Shown here piece after piece: positions 33,768 through 44,460 of a DNA stretch of 64,000 nt. Position numbers and translations under genes: made by a program. How positions within the stretch are numbered: the stretch's first letter is position 1; the number at the start of each line of letters is the position of its first letter. The notes beneath the pieces were generated by a model. The model was not told the origin of the DNA. It made no database searches and saw only the letters and a list, made by a program, of their open reading frames with translations. This DNA comes from Gentiana macrophylla (taxonomy: Eukaryota; Streptophyta; Magnoliopsida; Gentianales; Gentianaceae). The DNA lies in assembly GCA_026214975.1 (NCBI GenBank), contig CM047806.1:100587739-100651738 (forward strand), given 5' to 3'.

Positions 33768-34793
33768 TAGGTTCACCCACACGTGACCGGTTCCGGGTCT
33801 CTGGCACGACCCTCCAGTTCCGGATCCAAAATGGAACCGGAACCGCCGGTTCCAATTTCTAGCCGGTTCCGCCGGGTCTCGAGAACCGGCGGGTTTGACG
33901 GTTCCCCGGGCCGGTTCCGGGTCTCGGCGGTTCCCAGGTCTAGACGGTTCAGATTACGGTTCCGATCACGGTTCTGATCACGGTTCCAATCACGGTTCCA
34001 AAAAAATCAATATTTTTTTTAGAAAATTTGTATAACATACATTAAAATTAATAATAAATTCTAATTGGTTATTAAACTATATATATTATTTAATTTCATA
34101 ACTATATTTAAAAAAAACACCGGCTTGTATAATATTTAATTCCGTAACTATATATAATATTTAATTTCATAACTTATATTCTAAATTTTTAGATATTTTG
34201 TCATAAAGTAAATATTTTATAATTGTTTCCATTCGAATTCTTAAATGCATTTAATTAATATTTTCTAATTGTTTATTTTTTATGATTAATTTGTAAGTAA
34301 ATTAAACTTATATTTCATATAGTGATTCGAATGTGATAAAGTCTACGAATTTATTCGAAAAACTTTAAATCACTAACCTAAATATATTATAATGGTAGAT
34401 AATATTATGATAATATAAGAGTTAGAAGAAAATTGTGAGAAAAAGTGATGAAATAAGTGTGTGTATTTATAGTGTGATGAGTGTGTTATATTTTAAAATT
34501 AAAAAAAATCCTTTATTTAAAACTTTTGAAAAAAATAGACGTTGACAGGCTAATGGAGGGAAAAGAAAAACAGAAAACCGTCGGTTCGGGTCCTCCAAGC
34601 CGGTTCCGCCCAGTTCGACCGCTGATTTTTCGTCAGGTTTTTTCAACCACGGCTTTTGCCTGATGAAGCACAGAATCGGGTTGACCCGCTGGAATCCGCT
34701 GGGCTCTGGATCATGACGCGCTTAGGTTTGAAACCGGAAACCGCCAAGTCCGACCCGGAAAAAGAACCGGAACCGGCCAGGTCTACCCACCAC
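33768..34793. mobile_element. Non-autonomous hAT-like element with CCGGTTCC subterminal arrays
   Basis: Roughly 1 kb with GC-rich ends full of ACCGGTTCC / GGAACCGG words (33785-33990 and 34575-34785, in opposite orientation) around an AT-rich core with no coding capacity. This composition is typical of a class of plant hAT derivatives. The right end carries a CTACCCACC motif (GGTGGGTAG on the reverse strand), as at hAT termini. I could not resolve exact inverted termini or an 8-bp duplication. It ends about 15 bases before the P450 TATA box. Confidence 0.5.
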
Positions 34794-34808
34794 CCATCAT
34801 TTCCCATT

Positions 34809-34816
34809 CATAAATA
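34809..34816 (+). promoter_or_regulatory. TATA box of the P450 gene
   Basis: CATAAATA, about 120 bases before the ATG. It is followed by a leader with a GA microsatellite (about 34893-34912). Confidence 0.55.
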
Positions 34817-34936
34817 GAGTGTGAGTTCCACGCGAGTTAAAAAAACAAAAACCTTCTCAAGGAAGAAAGAAGAAGGAGGAGGGGAAAAAAAACAGAGAGA
34901 GAGAGAGAGAATAGAGTCGTTGACCTGAAAATAAGC

Positions 34937-37090
34937 ATGGAATTTCTGGGTGAATTCAATGATTTCGTTATTCTTCTACTTACTTTAGCTTTTGTTTCAT
35001 CTGTATTCCAAGTGTTGATGAAATATCGAAATATTGGCGAAACAAAAAAATTGCCTCCGGGTCCATGGAAGCTACCTTTGATCGGAAATCTGCATCAAAT
35101 GACCGGGGGGCTTCCGCACCATATTCTCCGGGACATGGCTCGGAAACACGGACCCCATATGCACCTTCAATTCGGAGAACTTCCATTTATCGTCGTCTCG
35201 TCTGCAAGACTCGCAAAAGAGGTCTATAAAACTCTCGACCCAGTCTTTAATGGCAGACCCCAACTTGTAGCGTTGAAGGTCATGTTTTACGACGGCAAAG
35301 ATATGGTAAGTCGTACATACGACGACTACTGGAGACAAGTCCGTAAAATCTGGAGCCACGAACTCGTGAATGCAAAGACAGTCCGCTCCAAGGCACCGGT
35401 TCTGCGGGATGAAGGTGAACGTTTGATTTCCTTGGCCCGAAAAAAAAAAAGTAGGTGAATCCTTAAACTTGACGGAGGCAATTTCCCAGTTCAACATGTC
35501 TGTGGTTTGCAGAGCTGCATTTGGAAGAGTTTTTGTAGACCAAGACGAGTTCACAAAGCTAGTTCATGAGGTTGTTGAGTTGTTAGGTGGTTTCGACCTT
35601 GCTGATCTGTTTCCTTCTTTAACATTTCTCCATTTTCTGAGCGGGAAGTTGCCTAGAATGTTGAAGGCTCACAAGAAAATCGACGTTTTCTTGGATGGCA
35701 TAATTGATGAACACATTCGGAGTTTCGAATCAACAAACGAATACTGCAATGGCGAGGGAGGTGAAGAAGATCTCATAGACACATTACTAAGACTTAAGGA
35801 CACCGGCAACCTCAAGATCCCAATCACTAACGTCAACGTTAAAGCCATCATATATGTAGGTGAAAGCTTTTTTTTTTATTATATATTTTTACCTTTCTCA
35901 TACGCATTGCAATTTATTTATGGTAGTGTTATTGGAGCCAGCTGGATCCTCTCACCAAATAAGAGGGTCATGTGAATTTTTAAGTGCAAGTGATCTAATA
36001 TACACTCACAATGACTTCTAAGCCTCAATTTTACTAATAATGTCTAAAATCCCTTGGATATTGTCTAGTGGTAGAGGGTAGAGGAGTTGTAATGACATGT
36101 TGGACCAAAAGCCGGAGGGTGGGCGTTCGATTCCCATAAAGGCCGGCCCTTTTCGGTGTAAGTGGCTTATATCAGCAAGCCTATACCCTGAGCTGTAAGG
36201 TCCCTGATTAACCTCTCATCGCAATCCTGTGGGATCGGGGGCGAGGGGACCCATCCGGTTAGGGTTTAAACTGCTTTTTATTTTTATTTTTTACTAATAA
36301 TGTCTAAAAACACTTGCATTAATTTGAAAGTTCATGACTTGACCCTCTCTCATTTTGAATGGATCGTTGCTCGTGTTGTTCTAAGTGGTATTTGTTGCGG
36401 AAGTGGAACATAAAATTCAAGTAACTTATTTAGTTAGCATAACGAATAAGCAACTTTTTACAGGATCTTTTTGTGGCTGGTACAGAAACCTCAGCCACAG
36501 TTGCTGTATGGGCTATGTCAGAGTTGATGAGAAATCCTCGAGTGATGGAAAAGGTACAACGTGAAGTCAGAGAAGCATTTACGGGTGAGGAATCAATAGA
36601 TGAAACACGTATATTTCAGTTAAAGTACCTAACCATGGTAGTCAAAGAAACATTAAGGTTACATCCTCCTGGCCCTCTGCTTCTTCCGAGACAATCTATG
36701 AAGGATTGTGTGATTGATGAATTCTTTATACCTTCAAAAACCAATCTTATGGTAAATGCTTGGGCAATAGGAAGAGATCCTGACTTATGGTCTGATCCTG
36801 AGAGTTTCATTCCTGAAAGATTTGAGAACAACAATATTGATTTCATTGGAAACAACTTTGAACTTATACCATTCGGTGCTGGAAAGAGGATTTGCCCAGG
36901 AATCGCTTTAGGCTTAGCTAATACAAAGCTTCCTTTGGCTCTACTGCTCCTTCATTTTGATTGGGATCTACCTGCTGACCTTAAACTACAAGGTTTGGAC
37001 ATGACAGAAACCGTTGGAGCGACCGCCCGAAAGAAAATCGATCTTTGTTTGATTCCTATGTTGCACTCTACCATTGGTGATCGGTTCTAG
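34937..37090 (+). CDS. Cytochrome P450 monooxygenase, A-type (CYP71 family), one-base frameshift in exon 1
   Basis: Two exons: 34937-35855 and 36464-37090. The intron is 35856-36463 (GT at 35856, CAG before 36464, phase 0). Ignoring one A, the product would be 514 residues, the normal length. Seen in order: an N-terminal membrane anchor (about residues 8-28); the Pro hinge LPPGPWKLPLIGNL (39-52); the C-helix YWRQVRKIW; the I-helix oxygen-binding AGTETS (311-316) right after the exon junction; the ExxR Glu368/Arg371 in KETLRLHPPGP; PERF; and the heme loop FGAGKRICPG with Cys450. The intron position and DMTETVGATARKK tail fit the CYP71D-like group of ER-bound enzymes that oxidise terpenoids and other specialised metabolites. 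The substrate is unknown. An 11-A run at 35440-35450 shifts the frame; ten As would keep it open. Everything else is intact, so the shift is either a recent mutation or a sequencing error. Confidence 0.92.
35440..35450 (+). other. Homopolymer A11 frameshift site in P450 exon 1
   Basis: The frame from 34937 ends at a stop just after this run. The frame that carries the rest of exon 1 is offset by one base. One base fewer restores continuity from ARKKK into the downstream P450 sequence. Confidence 0.85.
35856..36463 (+). other. P450 intron
   Basis: 608-bp intron with donor GTAGGT, a T-rich acceptor tract and CAG. It lies between the AIIY codons and the DLFVAGTETS codons, the conserved single intron position of A-type plant P450s. 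It contains the SINE at 36050-36288. Confidence 0.9.
36050..36288 (+). mobile_element. tRNA-derived SINE in the P450 intron
   Basis: About 239 bp, flanked by a perfect 21-bp direct repeat (36029-36049 and 36289-36309, starting TTTTACTAATAATG). The head has an RNA polymerase III A-box-like GTCTAGTGGTAGAGG and a B-box GCGTTCGATTCCC. It ends in a T-rich tail (TTTTTATTTTTATT). There is no acceptor-stem pairing that would make it a tRNA gene. Same orientation as the P450. Confidence 0.9.
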
Positions 37091-37620
37091 TGTTGCCATT
37101 CTCGTATGTACTTCCCTACTGTATGGTTTGTGTATCACACATGCGTATATGTGTAACAAAAGTAGTTATAGATTCACAACAAAATTGCTGGTACAAAGTG
37201 TTATAAAATACGTTTATATAGTTGATCATTATGATAGCCACCAACATGAATTTATAAGTATCATATCATAATCAATGTTACAAAAATATGTTAAACATTT
37301 TGTTCAAACCATTTTATCATGAAATTATCACTGCTTGTTGCAACTTTCGGGATAAAGAAGTCCATTTAATATATTGTATTTGTTATTGTGTTATTTTAAC
37401 GTATTAATCCTTATTGTTATAAACAATTAGTATGAGACCAATTATGAAACTAAAACTGAGATAGAAAAATCATCATAAGTAAACTATTCCTTCCTTTCAT
37501 ATTCTCTTCCATTCTCTTCCATCTGAATATAGCCGATATATGCATCTTTTATGGTGGAGGTGGAAACAACCAAAAAATAGAAGAAGAAATACTAAAGAGA
37601 ATTGACCAAATTAAACACCT
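37091..37620. other. P450 3' flank
   Basis: AT-rich, including the P450 3' untranslated region; no ORF or element recognised. Confidence 0.5.
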
Positions 37621-37629
37621 AAACAAAGA

Positions 37630-39150
37630 AGAATGACTAGGTCAATCACATCATAGTGTAAATGAGTCAGGGACGATGTCATAGAGAACAAAGGTTTGAT
37701 TTAACTATATATGTACTAAAACTAAACTCTTAAAACCAAAGTGATGGCCGTGGACAAAAACGTGCAAAAAAGTGAATCTTACTACTAATTGTTCTAGGTA
37801 CAAATATGCAATACTATTCATATGTACAATTTTGAGGTGTATTTCAAAGCAGATATGAAAACTCATCTTTATCTAGTTCAATTCATATGATTCATGTGTT
37901 TAACTCAAAACCTAATTCAGATTCCGTTTATGGTTACACATCCATATTATTTCAATCCTATGTGTGGACGCGACTAAGAACAAACTATGTTGTGCTATTA
38001 CCCTTATCGTGAAAAGACTCATTTAATATAGCAAACATGCATTATAAATTTATGGATATGCCTTACCCAACCAAGGTGAAAGGTTCAAGCTTTCTATCAT
38101 AACAGGAAGATAACCTCTCTAAGGCATCTATCTAAACGGACTCAGTGACGCTTTTTAAAAGGATCTAAATACTTTTGTCCTAGCTAATTATTTCACCGTA
38201 AATGGGTCCTTCAAAAAAATTACGCAGACATAATCATAGATGTCCAGTCTAACGAATATGTAAATTAATGCAAGCATCCAAAATAAATGAGATCTGAACG
38301 ACTACAACAAACAAAATTGTCGATTAATCTACAGCAAGACCGGCCGGTTAATTGAAAGACTAGGTCTGGACCGTAGCTTTCTGCTAATTACACATTAATC
38401 ATATTTCAATCGAATATTGAACTGATCAAACAAAACATACATCGAACATTTTAAGTATGCAATCATCGATTTACGGACAATTCATAGACAAAGTATACAT
38501 GTGAAAACCTCAAACAACATTTAAATTGCAAATCAAGCTCTCGAACTTGACAACGGAACAGTAAGGAAATTTCCTTAAAAACAAAAACTTATATTCAACC
38601 TCAAAAGTATCGTGCTCCGAATTAGCTCAAGGAACGATTAAAAGTATCAATAAAGAATGATCACCGCGACCCGTAGCTAACCAAGAATTCAAGAACATTG
38701 GCTTGACCTCCACCGTTAAATAACATGTACCTAAGAACCTTGGTATATGAAACGCCACAAAGTATACTCAGAAACTTGATAAGTTCAAGATTTGAATACT
38801 CTATGAAAGAATACTAGCAAAAAGCTTGAAAGATTTATATAAAATTCACTCAATGATTATTGCATATTTTATAATATTACAATGACTCCAAATGTCTTTA
38901 TATAGACTGCAGACTCCATGTAAATAACACAACTAAGAAATATAGGATAAAAAACACTGAAAAATCTTGACCTAGGCGCCCCAAGCATTTAGGTGGGCAT
39001 ACTTTGACTCTAATAGGCCCACATGGGCCTTATTGGATAAAATAAAGAATTAAAACCAAAATAACAACTAAAATTAAATAAAAGACTTCAAATATTCTTC
39101 ACAGGTCCCAAAACATAAATAATAGACTCAGTTTATTTCTTCTTCAATGA
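37630..39150 (-). repeat. Degraded gypsy-type LTR
   Basis: Resembles the E/F/G/H LTRs in layout: an ACTAGGTCAATCAC start region, a GTGATGGCCGTGGAC segment, CTACCTAA-like internal blocks and a TTATATAAAATTC TATA region (about 38837). Boundaries are uncertain and no TG...CA pair is clear. Confidence 0.45.
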
Positions 39151-39154
39151 GAAT

Positions 39155-39660
39155 CACCTCATTCCCTCCCGGATCCAAAAGGATTTGTTCTCGAATCAAA
39201 AGGGTATCATAAAAGGATTAGCAATCACAAAGCTCGAGACAATGCAAAAATATACCAATGAGTCACCGGATCAAACATAATGTAAACAAACCACTTCAAA
39301 TCAAAGGCTCGGTTTGATGGTGAGCCATCGTCACCAATTCAACATCAAAGCACTCTATCTACTTGCTATCAACATGAATAGATCTCTGCAAAGTACCAAC
39401 AGAACGATAGCAATGCGTAATCGGACGGTCAGCAACATACTTGGAAAATGGATCAACGAAATGGCTCTCCGGTTTGCCACCATGATTGACATGATCACGC
39501 ATATCCACATGTAATATACGGGCTGGTTGGTGTATACTAAGTGAACCCAAACCCAGCACAAGTGAATGATCTTCACGAACCTGCAAACAAGATAAAAAAG
39601 AAACCGAACAAGTGGATAGTGAAGTGATACAAACATTCTTCTCCCCGTCATTCACAACTT
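39155..39660 (-). pseudogene. Possible end of a gypsy pol next to the degraded LTR
   Basis: On the minus strand DSRTNPFGSGRE followed by a stop (about 39160-39197) resembles the C-terminal tail of some plant gypsy polyproteins. A 98-codon open frame lies upstream (39655-39359: ITSLSTCSVSFLS and SIHQPARILHVDMRDHV). I do not recognise a domain in it. Confidence 0.3.
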
Positions 39661-40795
39661 ATTGAGTAACCTTTCCAACTGTTTCTCTCACTTTTAGCTT
39701 ATCTTCCTCTCGGCTTTGAGCAAGTCTAAGTTTCTCCTTGACAATGCTAAAAATCGTCCATTATAAATCTGGGACTTTTTCCTCTTACTGACAACCTGTC
39801 AAAGCTTCAAGAACGGAAAAACGATGAAAAGAGAGGGGGTGTTTTGGTGGTGGTTTAGACTGCACTTGAGAAACTGTATCTCAAGCTATCTACGTATCCA
39901 ATGCATGTATTGTAATCAAGTCTTCATAGTTCCTTAGGGATTGTTTATATAGAGGGGCGTTATGCCCTAAGCCATCGTGGGCCTTTGTCCTTGTTGGGCT
40001 TGGATTTCGTGTTCCGCAAGGAAAAGAGAATGATGATTTGATCTCCTTGATTTTAGGAGATAAATATGGGCATATTTGAATGCCAAGATCAAAGTAGTTA
40101 TATTTAAGGATTCATTCCTTATTTATCTGATTTAATGCATGCGTAAGACGTTATGTACGAGAAGGATTTAGGCCGACCTGTAGGGTCGGGCATGAGTAGG
40201 CTTGACCATATGCACTGGACGACAAGCAGAGGTTGGGGGATGGTGACCGAGCTCATGCGGTACTGGGGGTTCTGGCCCTTGATTGAGGCTTTTCTCTATC
40301 TTTATTTATTACTGTGCTGATGTGGAGGCGACACATGGCGAGGTGCTAATCCGACCCTCGCCATAAGCACCCTGAGATCCAAATTGAGACCTTGAGGTCA
40401 CTTTCGGATTTGCTTAAGGTTGTAGCTCGGTCAAGGTTCTCTAGACTTGCAGAGTTGATACACACTTCTATTCGGCCAATCTGGCCGAGTTCGTTCGAAC
40501 TCTGCTATGACTTTGCGAGAATTGAGGCGTTTAGCTCATGATGGTGGTTATGAGTGACATAACGATCATCTACACCGCTTATCATGATGGGTTTGCATGT
40601 TATCATGATGACACAACGATCAATTTTTGCTCAATGATCAACACAAATAAGTTATGTCATTCGCTCAATGGTTTTAGGGTTTTATTTTTTATTTTTATAA
40701 TTTTTGTATTGAAAGTGGAAATTTAGAAAAACAATGGCAAATTATTTCACAAGAGTTCAAGGAAACTATTACTTCTTTTTTCCTTTTTTTAATAG
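39661..40795. other. Unassigned region
   Basis: No ORF with recognisable product. A minus-strand TATA-like CTATATAAACAATCC at about 39942-39955 and LTR-like GC content suggest another old LTR, but I cannot define ends. Confidence 0.4.
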
Positions 40796-41005
40796 CAAGA
40801 TGATATTATTATTAAGATATCTGGCACGACGCAAGAAGTCCAATAAATATCAAATTACAGACGCCCACCTGATTTAAACAAACAAGCCCACGACCAAAGC
40901 AAGATGATATTATTATTAAGATATTTGGCAAGACGCTAGAAGTCCAATATATCAAATTACAAACGCCCACCTGATTTTAACAAACAAACCGACCAAGTCA
41001 AAACA
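40796..41005. repeat. 105-bp tandem duplication
   Basis: Two adjacent copies starting AGCAAGATGATATTATTATT (40796 and 40900) and running through ACGCCCACCTGATTT. They differ by a handful of substitutions and a 3-base gap. Confidence 0.85.
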
Positions 41006-41079
41006 AAAGTGAAACAAATTAAAAAACCAACACCAATCACACTACACAATGACTAAAATCCTGATATTGTTGTTGCACC

Positions 41080-42075
41080 ATGGAATTAATTAGGTGGTCG
41101 AAAAGGATTGATTATGTTAAGAACTTTCCTTTCGCAAGAGATAGATTGGTGGAAAATTACTATGTAATAATGGGGCTCTACTTTGAGCCACAATATTCCT
41201 TGGGAAGAAAGATAACGACGGAAGTACTTACTCTCATAACTGTATTGGATGACATAGAGAGATCCTTCTTTTGACAAATGCAATACAAGGGTATCTTTCC
41301 TATATCTCTAAACCTATTTAGTCAATTGACAATCTTGTTTTCATATTTTTCTTTATTTGCACCACACCGAGTCTACCAATTTGGTACATCGATTGTCTAT
41401 GCATTATATAGTAGAATATCTCATTTGAATTATCATCTCTTCATTTTGTTTATACTTTTGGGATAGATCGTAATCCAATATGGTATCATAGCAGGATGAT
41501 CGATCGCCCAAACCCCGCACTGGCATAGTCACACGGTCTTCTACAAACAAAAAATATAATCAAGTGTTGGGGGTCTCTTTAAGAATATAATAATTCCATG
41601 CTCGAAAGAAAGCGTGTTAAATTATATAAATTTTATTTATCTACCTGACTACCTCTCATCAGATTAATTTCTTTTTTTGGAGAAATAGTAATTTAATAGA
41701 ATCGACCCTATGAAAGTCGGGTTTGGAGCGAAAATCCGACTTCCTTTAAATGCTTTATCGAGAATCGACCTTGGGAAAGTCGGTTTTGGCTACAGAACCA
41801 CTTTCACAATGTCGATGATGTGAAATCGATGTGGTGCACCGGTAGACTCAGTGGGTTGCAAATAATAGCTCTTTTTCCATGGAAAATGAAAGTTATATGT
41901 TTTATCTGCTTGATATTATTTCTTGTACAGTTGGAACATGGACAAGGTAAATGAACTGCCATCCTATATGAGGCCCTTATACAAAGCCTTTTTGGATGCT
42001 TATAATGAATTAAAGGAAGAGCTTGCCAAAAATGACAGGTCGGAACAAGTTGAATATCCAATAGGAGAGGTAACT
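41080..42075 (+). pseudogene. Terpene synthase fragment (two exon pieces)
   Basis: First piece, 41080-41274: ELIRWSKRIDYVKNFPFARD, then VENYYVIMGLYFEPQYSLGR and LITVLDDIERS. This is the terpene synthase alpha-domain exon leading to the metal-binding motif. The usual DDxxD ends as DDIER, so the last Asp is lost, and a stop follows. Second piece, about 41932-42072: WNMDKVNELPSYMRPLYKAF and then LDAYNELKEELAKN. It is preceded by TTGTACAG and followed by GTAACT, a proper exon with splice sites. Such enzymes cyclise prenyl diphosphates. The upstream exons, the NSE/DTE motif and the C-terminus are not found. Most similar in type to angiosperm sesqui-/monoterpene synthases (TPS-a/b). Confidence 0.85.
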
Positions 42076-42161
42076 AATTTTATATCCTTCGTTTAAAGTT
42101 GAATATGCAATATTACAATAAAAGAACTAATTTTGAATATACAACATTTCTAAATTAAATG

Positions 42162-42163
<2 letters not shown>

Positions 42164-42237
<74 letters not shown>
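42164..42237. repeat. (AT)n microsatellite
   Basis: About 74 bases of AT repeat just after the terpene synthase piece. Confidence 0.95.
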
Positions 42238-42239
<2 letters not shown>

Positions 42240-42452
42240 TTTACTTTCGTTTGAAAAATAACTGATAAAACTCTTTAATCACATTATATTGGTTATGATA
42301 TGACTGCACCGTAAATCCAGGACCGCGCTATTTCAATTATAAAACTACTTACTCTATTACTGCAACCCTCGTGTTTAGTTACCATTGAGTTTGGAGCCCT
42401 GAAGAAACTGTTAGTGATAAGCTTGTAGAATTTGATTATAAGTTTATAAGTT

Positions 42453-42668
42453 ATGATTCCTTTATCCATGGACTACACACGTGCTACAATGGCCTGGGAA
42501 AAAAGCCATGATCTCGTATGGGTGTGTAACGATGAATTTGCCTCACGCGAGATTTACTATTTTATTAGCAAATCAAGTTCGGAGAAGGGGTGGGAAAATT
42601 TGGTAAACTTGAACAATGAAGAAGAAGAGTTTAAATTCAGCTCAATTGAATTAAAATACAATGTGTAG
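42453..42668 (+). other. Unidentified 71-codon ORF
   Basis: Open frame with SMDYTRATMAWEKSHDLVWV and an acidic C-terminal part. Not recognised; no terpene synthase motif in it. Its composition looks more protein-like than its neighbours, but there is no further support. Confidence 0.25.
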
Positions 42669-42982
42669 AATCTCAATATATAGGGTATTGAATAACTAAT
42701 CACTTCTAAAAACAGTTACACCAGCTTAATTCATCATATCAAACGCAAGTGTTCGACCAAATGTTAGTGCATCAGCTATGTGCCATGGCTCTCATGCTGT
42801 GTGCCATGGCTCTATATCAACAATAATGATGTGTGCGATGGCTGTAAATGTTGGATAAAGACAGTTTTTGTAGGTGATGATTGAACAAAGGGGCATCCAA
42901 TTATTTTATGAGAAGACCAACCAACTGATTTCGTGTCTTGACTGGTAGGAGCTTCACTAGGCCGGATTGACCTTTTCTCTCG

Positions 42983-43453
42983 TTACATGATAGTATATTT
43001 CAATTTGTTTAGTTTTTTCATGAAACACATGGTTCTGAGCTTCACAAATTGCACTTTGACTGTCACACAACGTGGAAATTGTTGTAGTAATGGAATGCTT
43101 AGGTCTTGCAGAATATATGTGATCCATTGTAACTCAAAAACCCCCAAGGCCATGCCCCAGTACTCAGCTTCAACTGAGCTTCTTGAAACAATTGCTTGTT
43201 TCTTTGACTTCCAAGAAATGAGAGCGGAACCTAAAAACATGCATGCAACAGCCTGTGATTGACTTTCTTGTGACATGACAACCCCCCAATCTGAATCAAT
43301 AAAAGCTGTTAACTTGAGATCATTCCTAGCTGAGAAAAATAACCCTTGAGCTTGAGCTAACTTGATATATCTTAGTAACATTGTAGCAGCTTGAAAATGA
43401 TTTTTTGTTTGTGCATAAAGGAATTGACTTAACTGGTGCATATCATAGGACAC
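42983..43453 (-). pseudogene. RNase H of element I
   Basis: LTAFIDSDWGVVMSQESQSQ with the first catalytic Asp; FLGSALISWKSKKQAIVSRS, then SSVEAEYWGMALGVFELQWI with the second acidic residue. This is the copia RNase H core. The C-terminal CDN and KHI motifs are frameshifted. Confidence 0.85.
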
Positions 43454-44300
43454 ACTGGCCTAGAAACAATTTGATATATCAGTTTACCGATTAGGCTTCT
43501 ATAAATTGGGTTATTGGGAAGTAGAGGAGGATCATCATGTTTCAAGTGTTGTATGGATTGCAACGGATTCTTTACTGGTTTACAATCACTGTAACCAAAC
43601 TCTTCCAGCAAAAATTCAATGCATATTTCCTTTGATAAACTGAGATATCCTCCTTTGACCAAGCCACTTCCGGTCTAAGAAGAACTTAAGTTGCCTAGAT
43701 GATTGATCTTAGATAGGTCATGAAGATAGTCCTTAATCTCAGATACTAATGTCATGTCATTGCTGGCTAGTACAATATCATTTAAATACACTAGAGCAAC
43801 AATAGAGGATTGTCATGATTTATTGATAAACGGATTATAGTCATATTTTGACTGAGCATAACTTAATTTCAACAATGCTGAAGTCAATTTTGAATTCCAC
43901 CGCCTACTGACTTGTTTAAGGCCATACAGCGACTTTGTGAGCTTGCAGACCTGCCCTTTTTAAGGGTGAAACCCTTAGGGTGGTGTCATGTAAACCTCCT
44001 ATGTTAAGTCACCATGCAAGAAGGTATTGTTAACATCCAATTGATGCACAAACAGATTCTTGGCTGCTTCCTTGGTGATCTAAATTCCTAATGTTATTCA
44101 TCTTAGCCATAAGCTTGAAAGTTTCTTCATAATAAATGACATAGGTTTGTGTGTTACTTTTGGCTACTAGCCTTGCTTAGTATCTTTTAATGACATCATC
44201 TGCATATGCTTGGTCTTGTACACCCACTTATAGCCTATGGGTTTCTTGCCAGGGGGTAGATCCGCTACTTCCCCAGTTTTTTGTTTTAATCAAAGCACCT
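43429..44300 (-). pseudogene. Reverse transcriptase remnants of element I
   Basis: The end of RT is clear at 43662-43429 (GGYLSLSKEICIEFLLEEFG, then LPNNPIYRSLIGKLIY). At about 43776-43790 the catalytic motif reads YLND instead of YVDD. Further fragments to 44300 are consistent with copia RT. Confidence 0.7.
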
Positions 44301-44460
44301 ATCTCTTTTTGCATGGCTTCCTGTCATTCTTTATGAAGCACAACCTGTTTGTAGGTTTTATGCTCCTTTGTTTGATCAACATCCATGATGTAAGCTCTGA
44401 AAGGATTATAAAGATTAGCATAATTAACAACATAATCTATTGGATGAGGTGATGTGTTGT

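Noticed and set aside
33783..33977. Arg/Ser-rich 64-codon ORF
   Set aside because: Its composition comes from the CCGGTTCC arrays of the hAT-like element; no protein signal.
35072..35554. 160-codon minus-strand ORF opposite P450 exon 1
   Set aside because: It is the antisense shadow of a clearly coding exon and has no motif of its own.
36055..36140. tRNA gene in the P450 intron
   Set aside because: A and B boxes are present, but they are spaced too far apart for a tRNA and no cloverleaf forms. The 21-bp flanking duplication and T-rich tail show a SINE.
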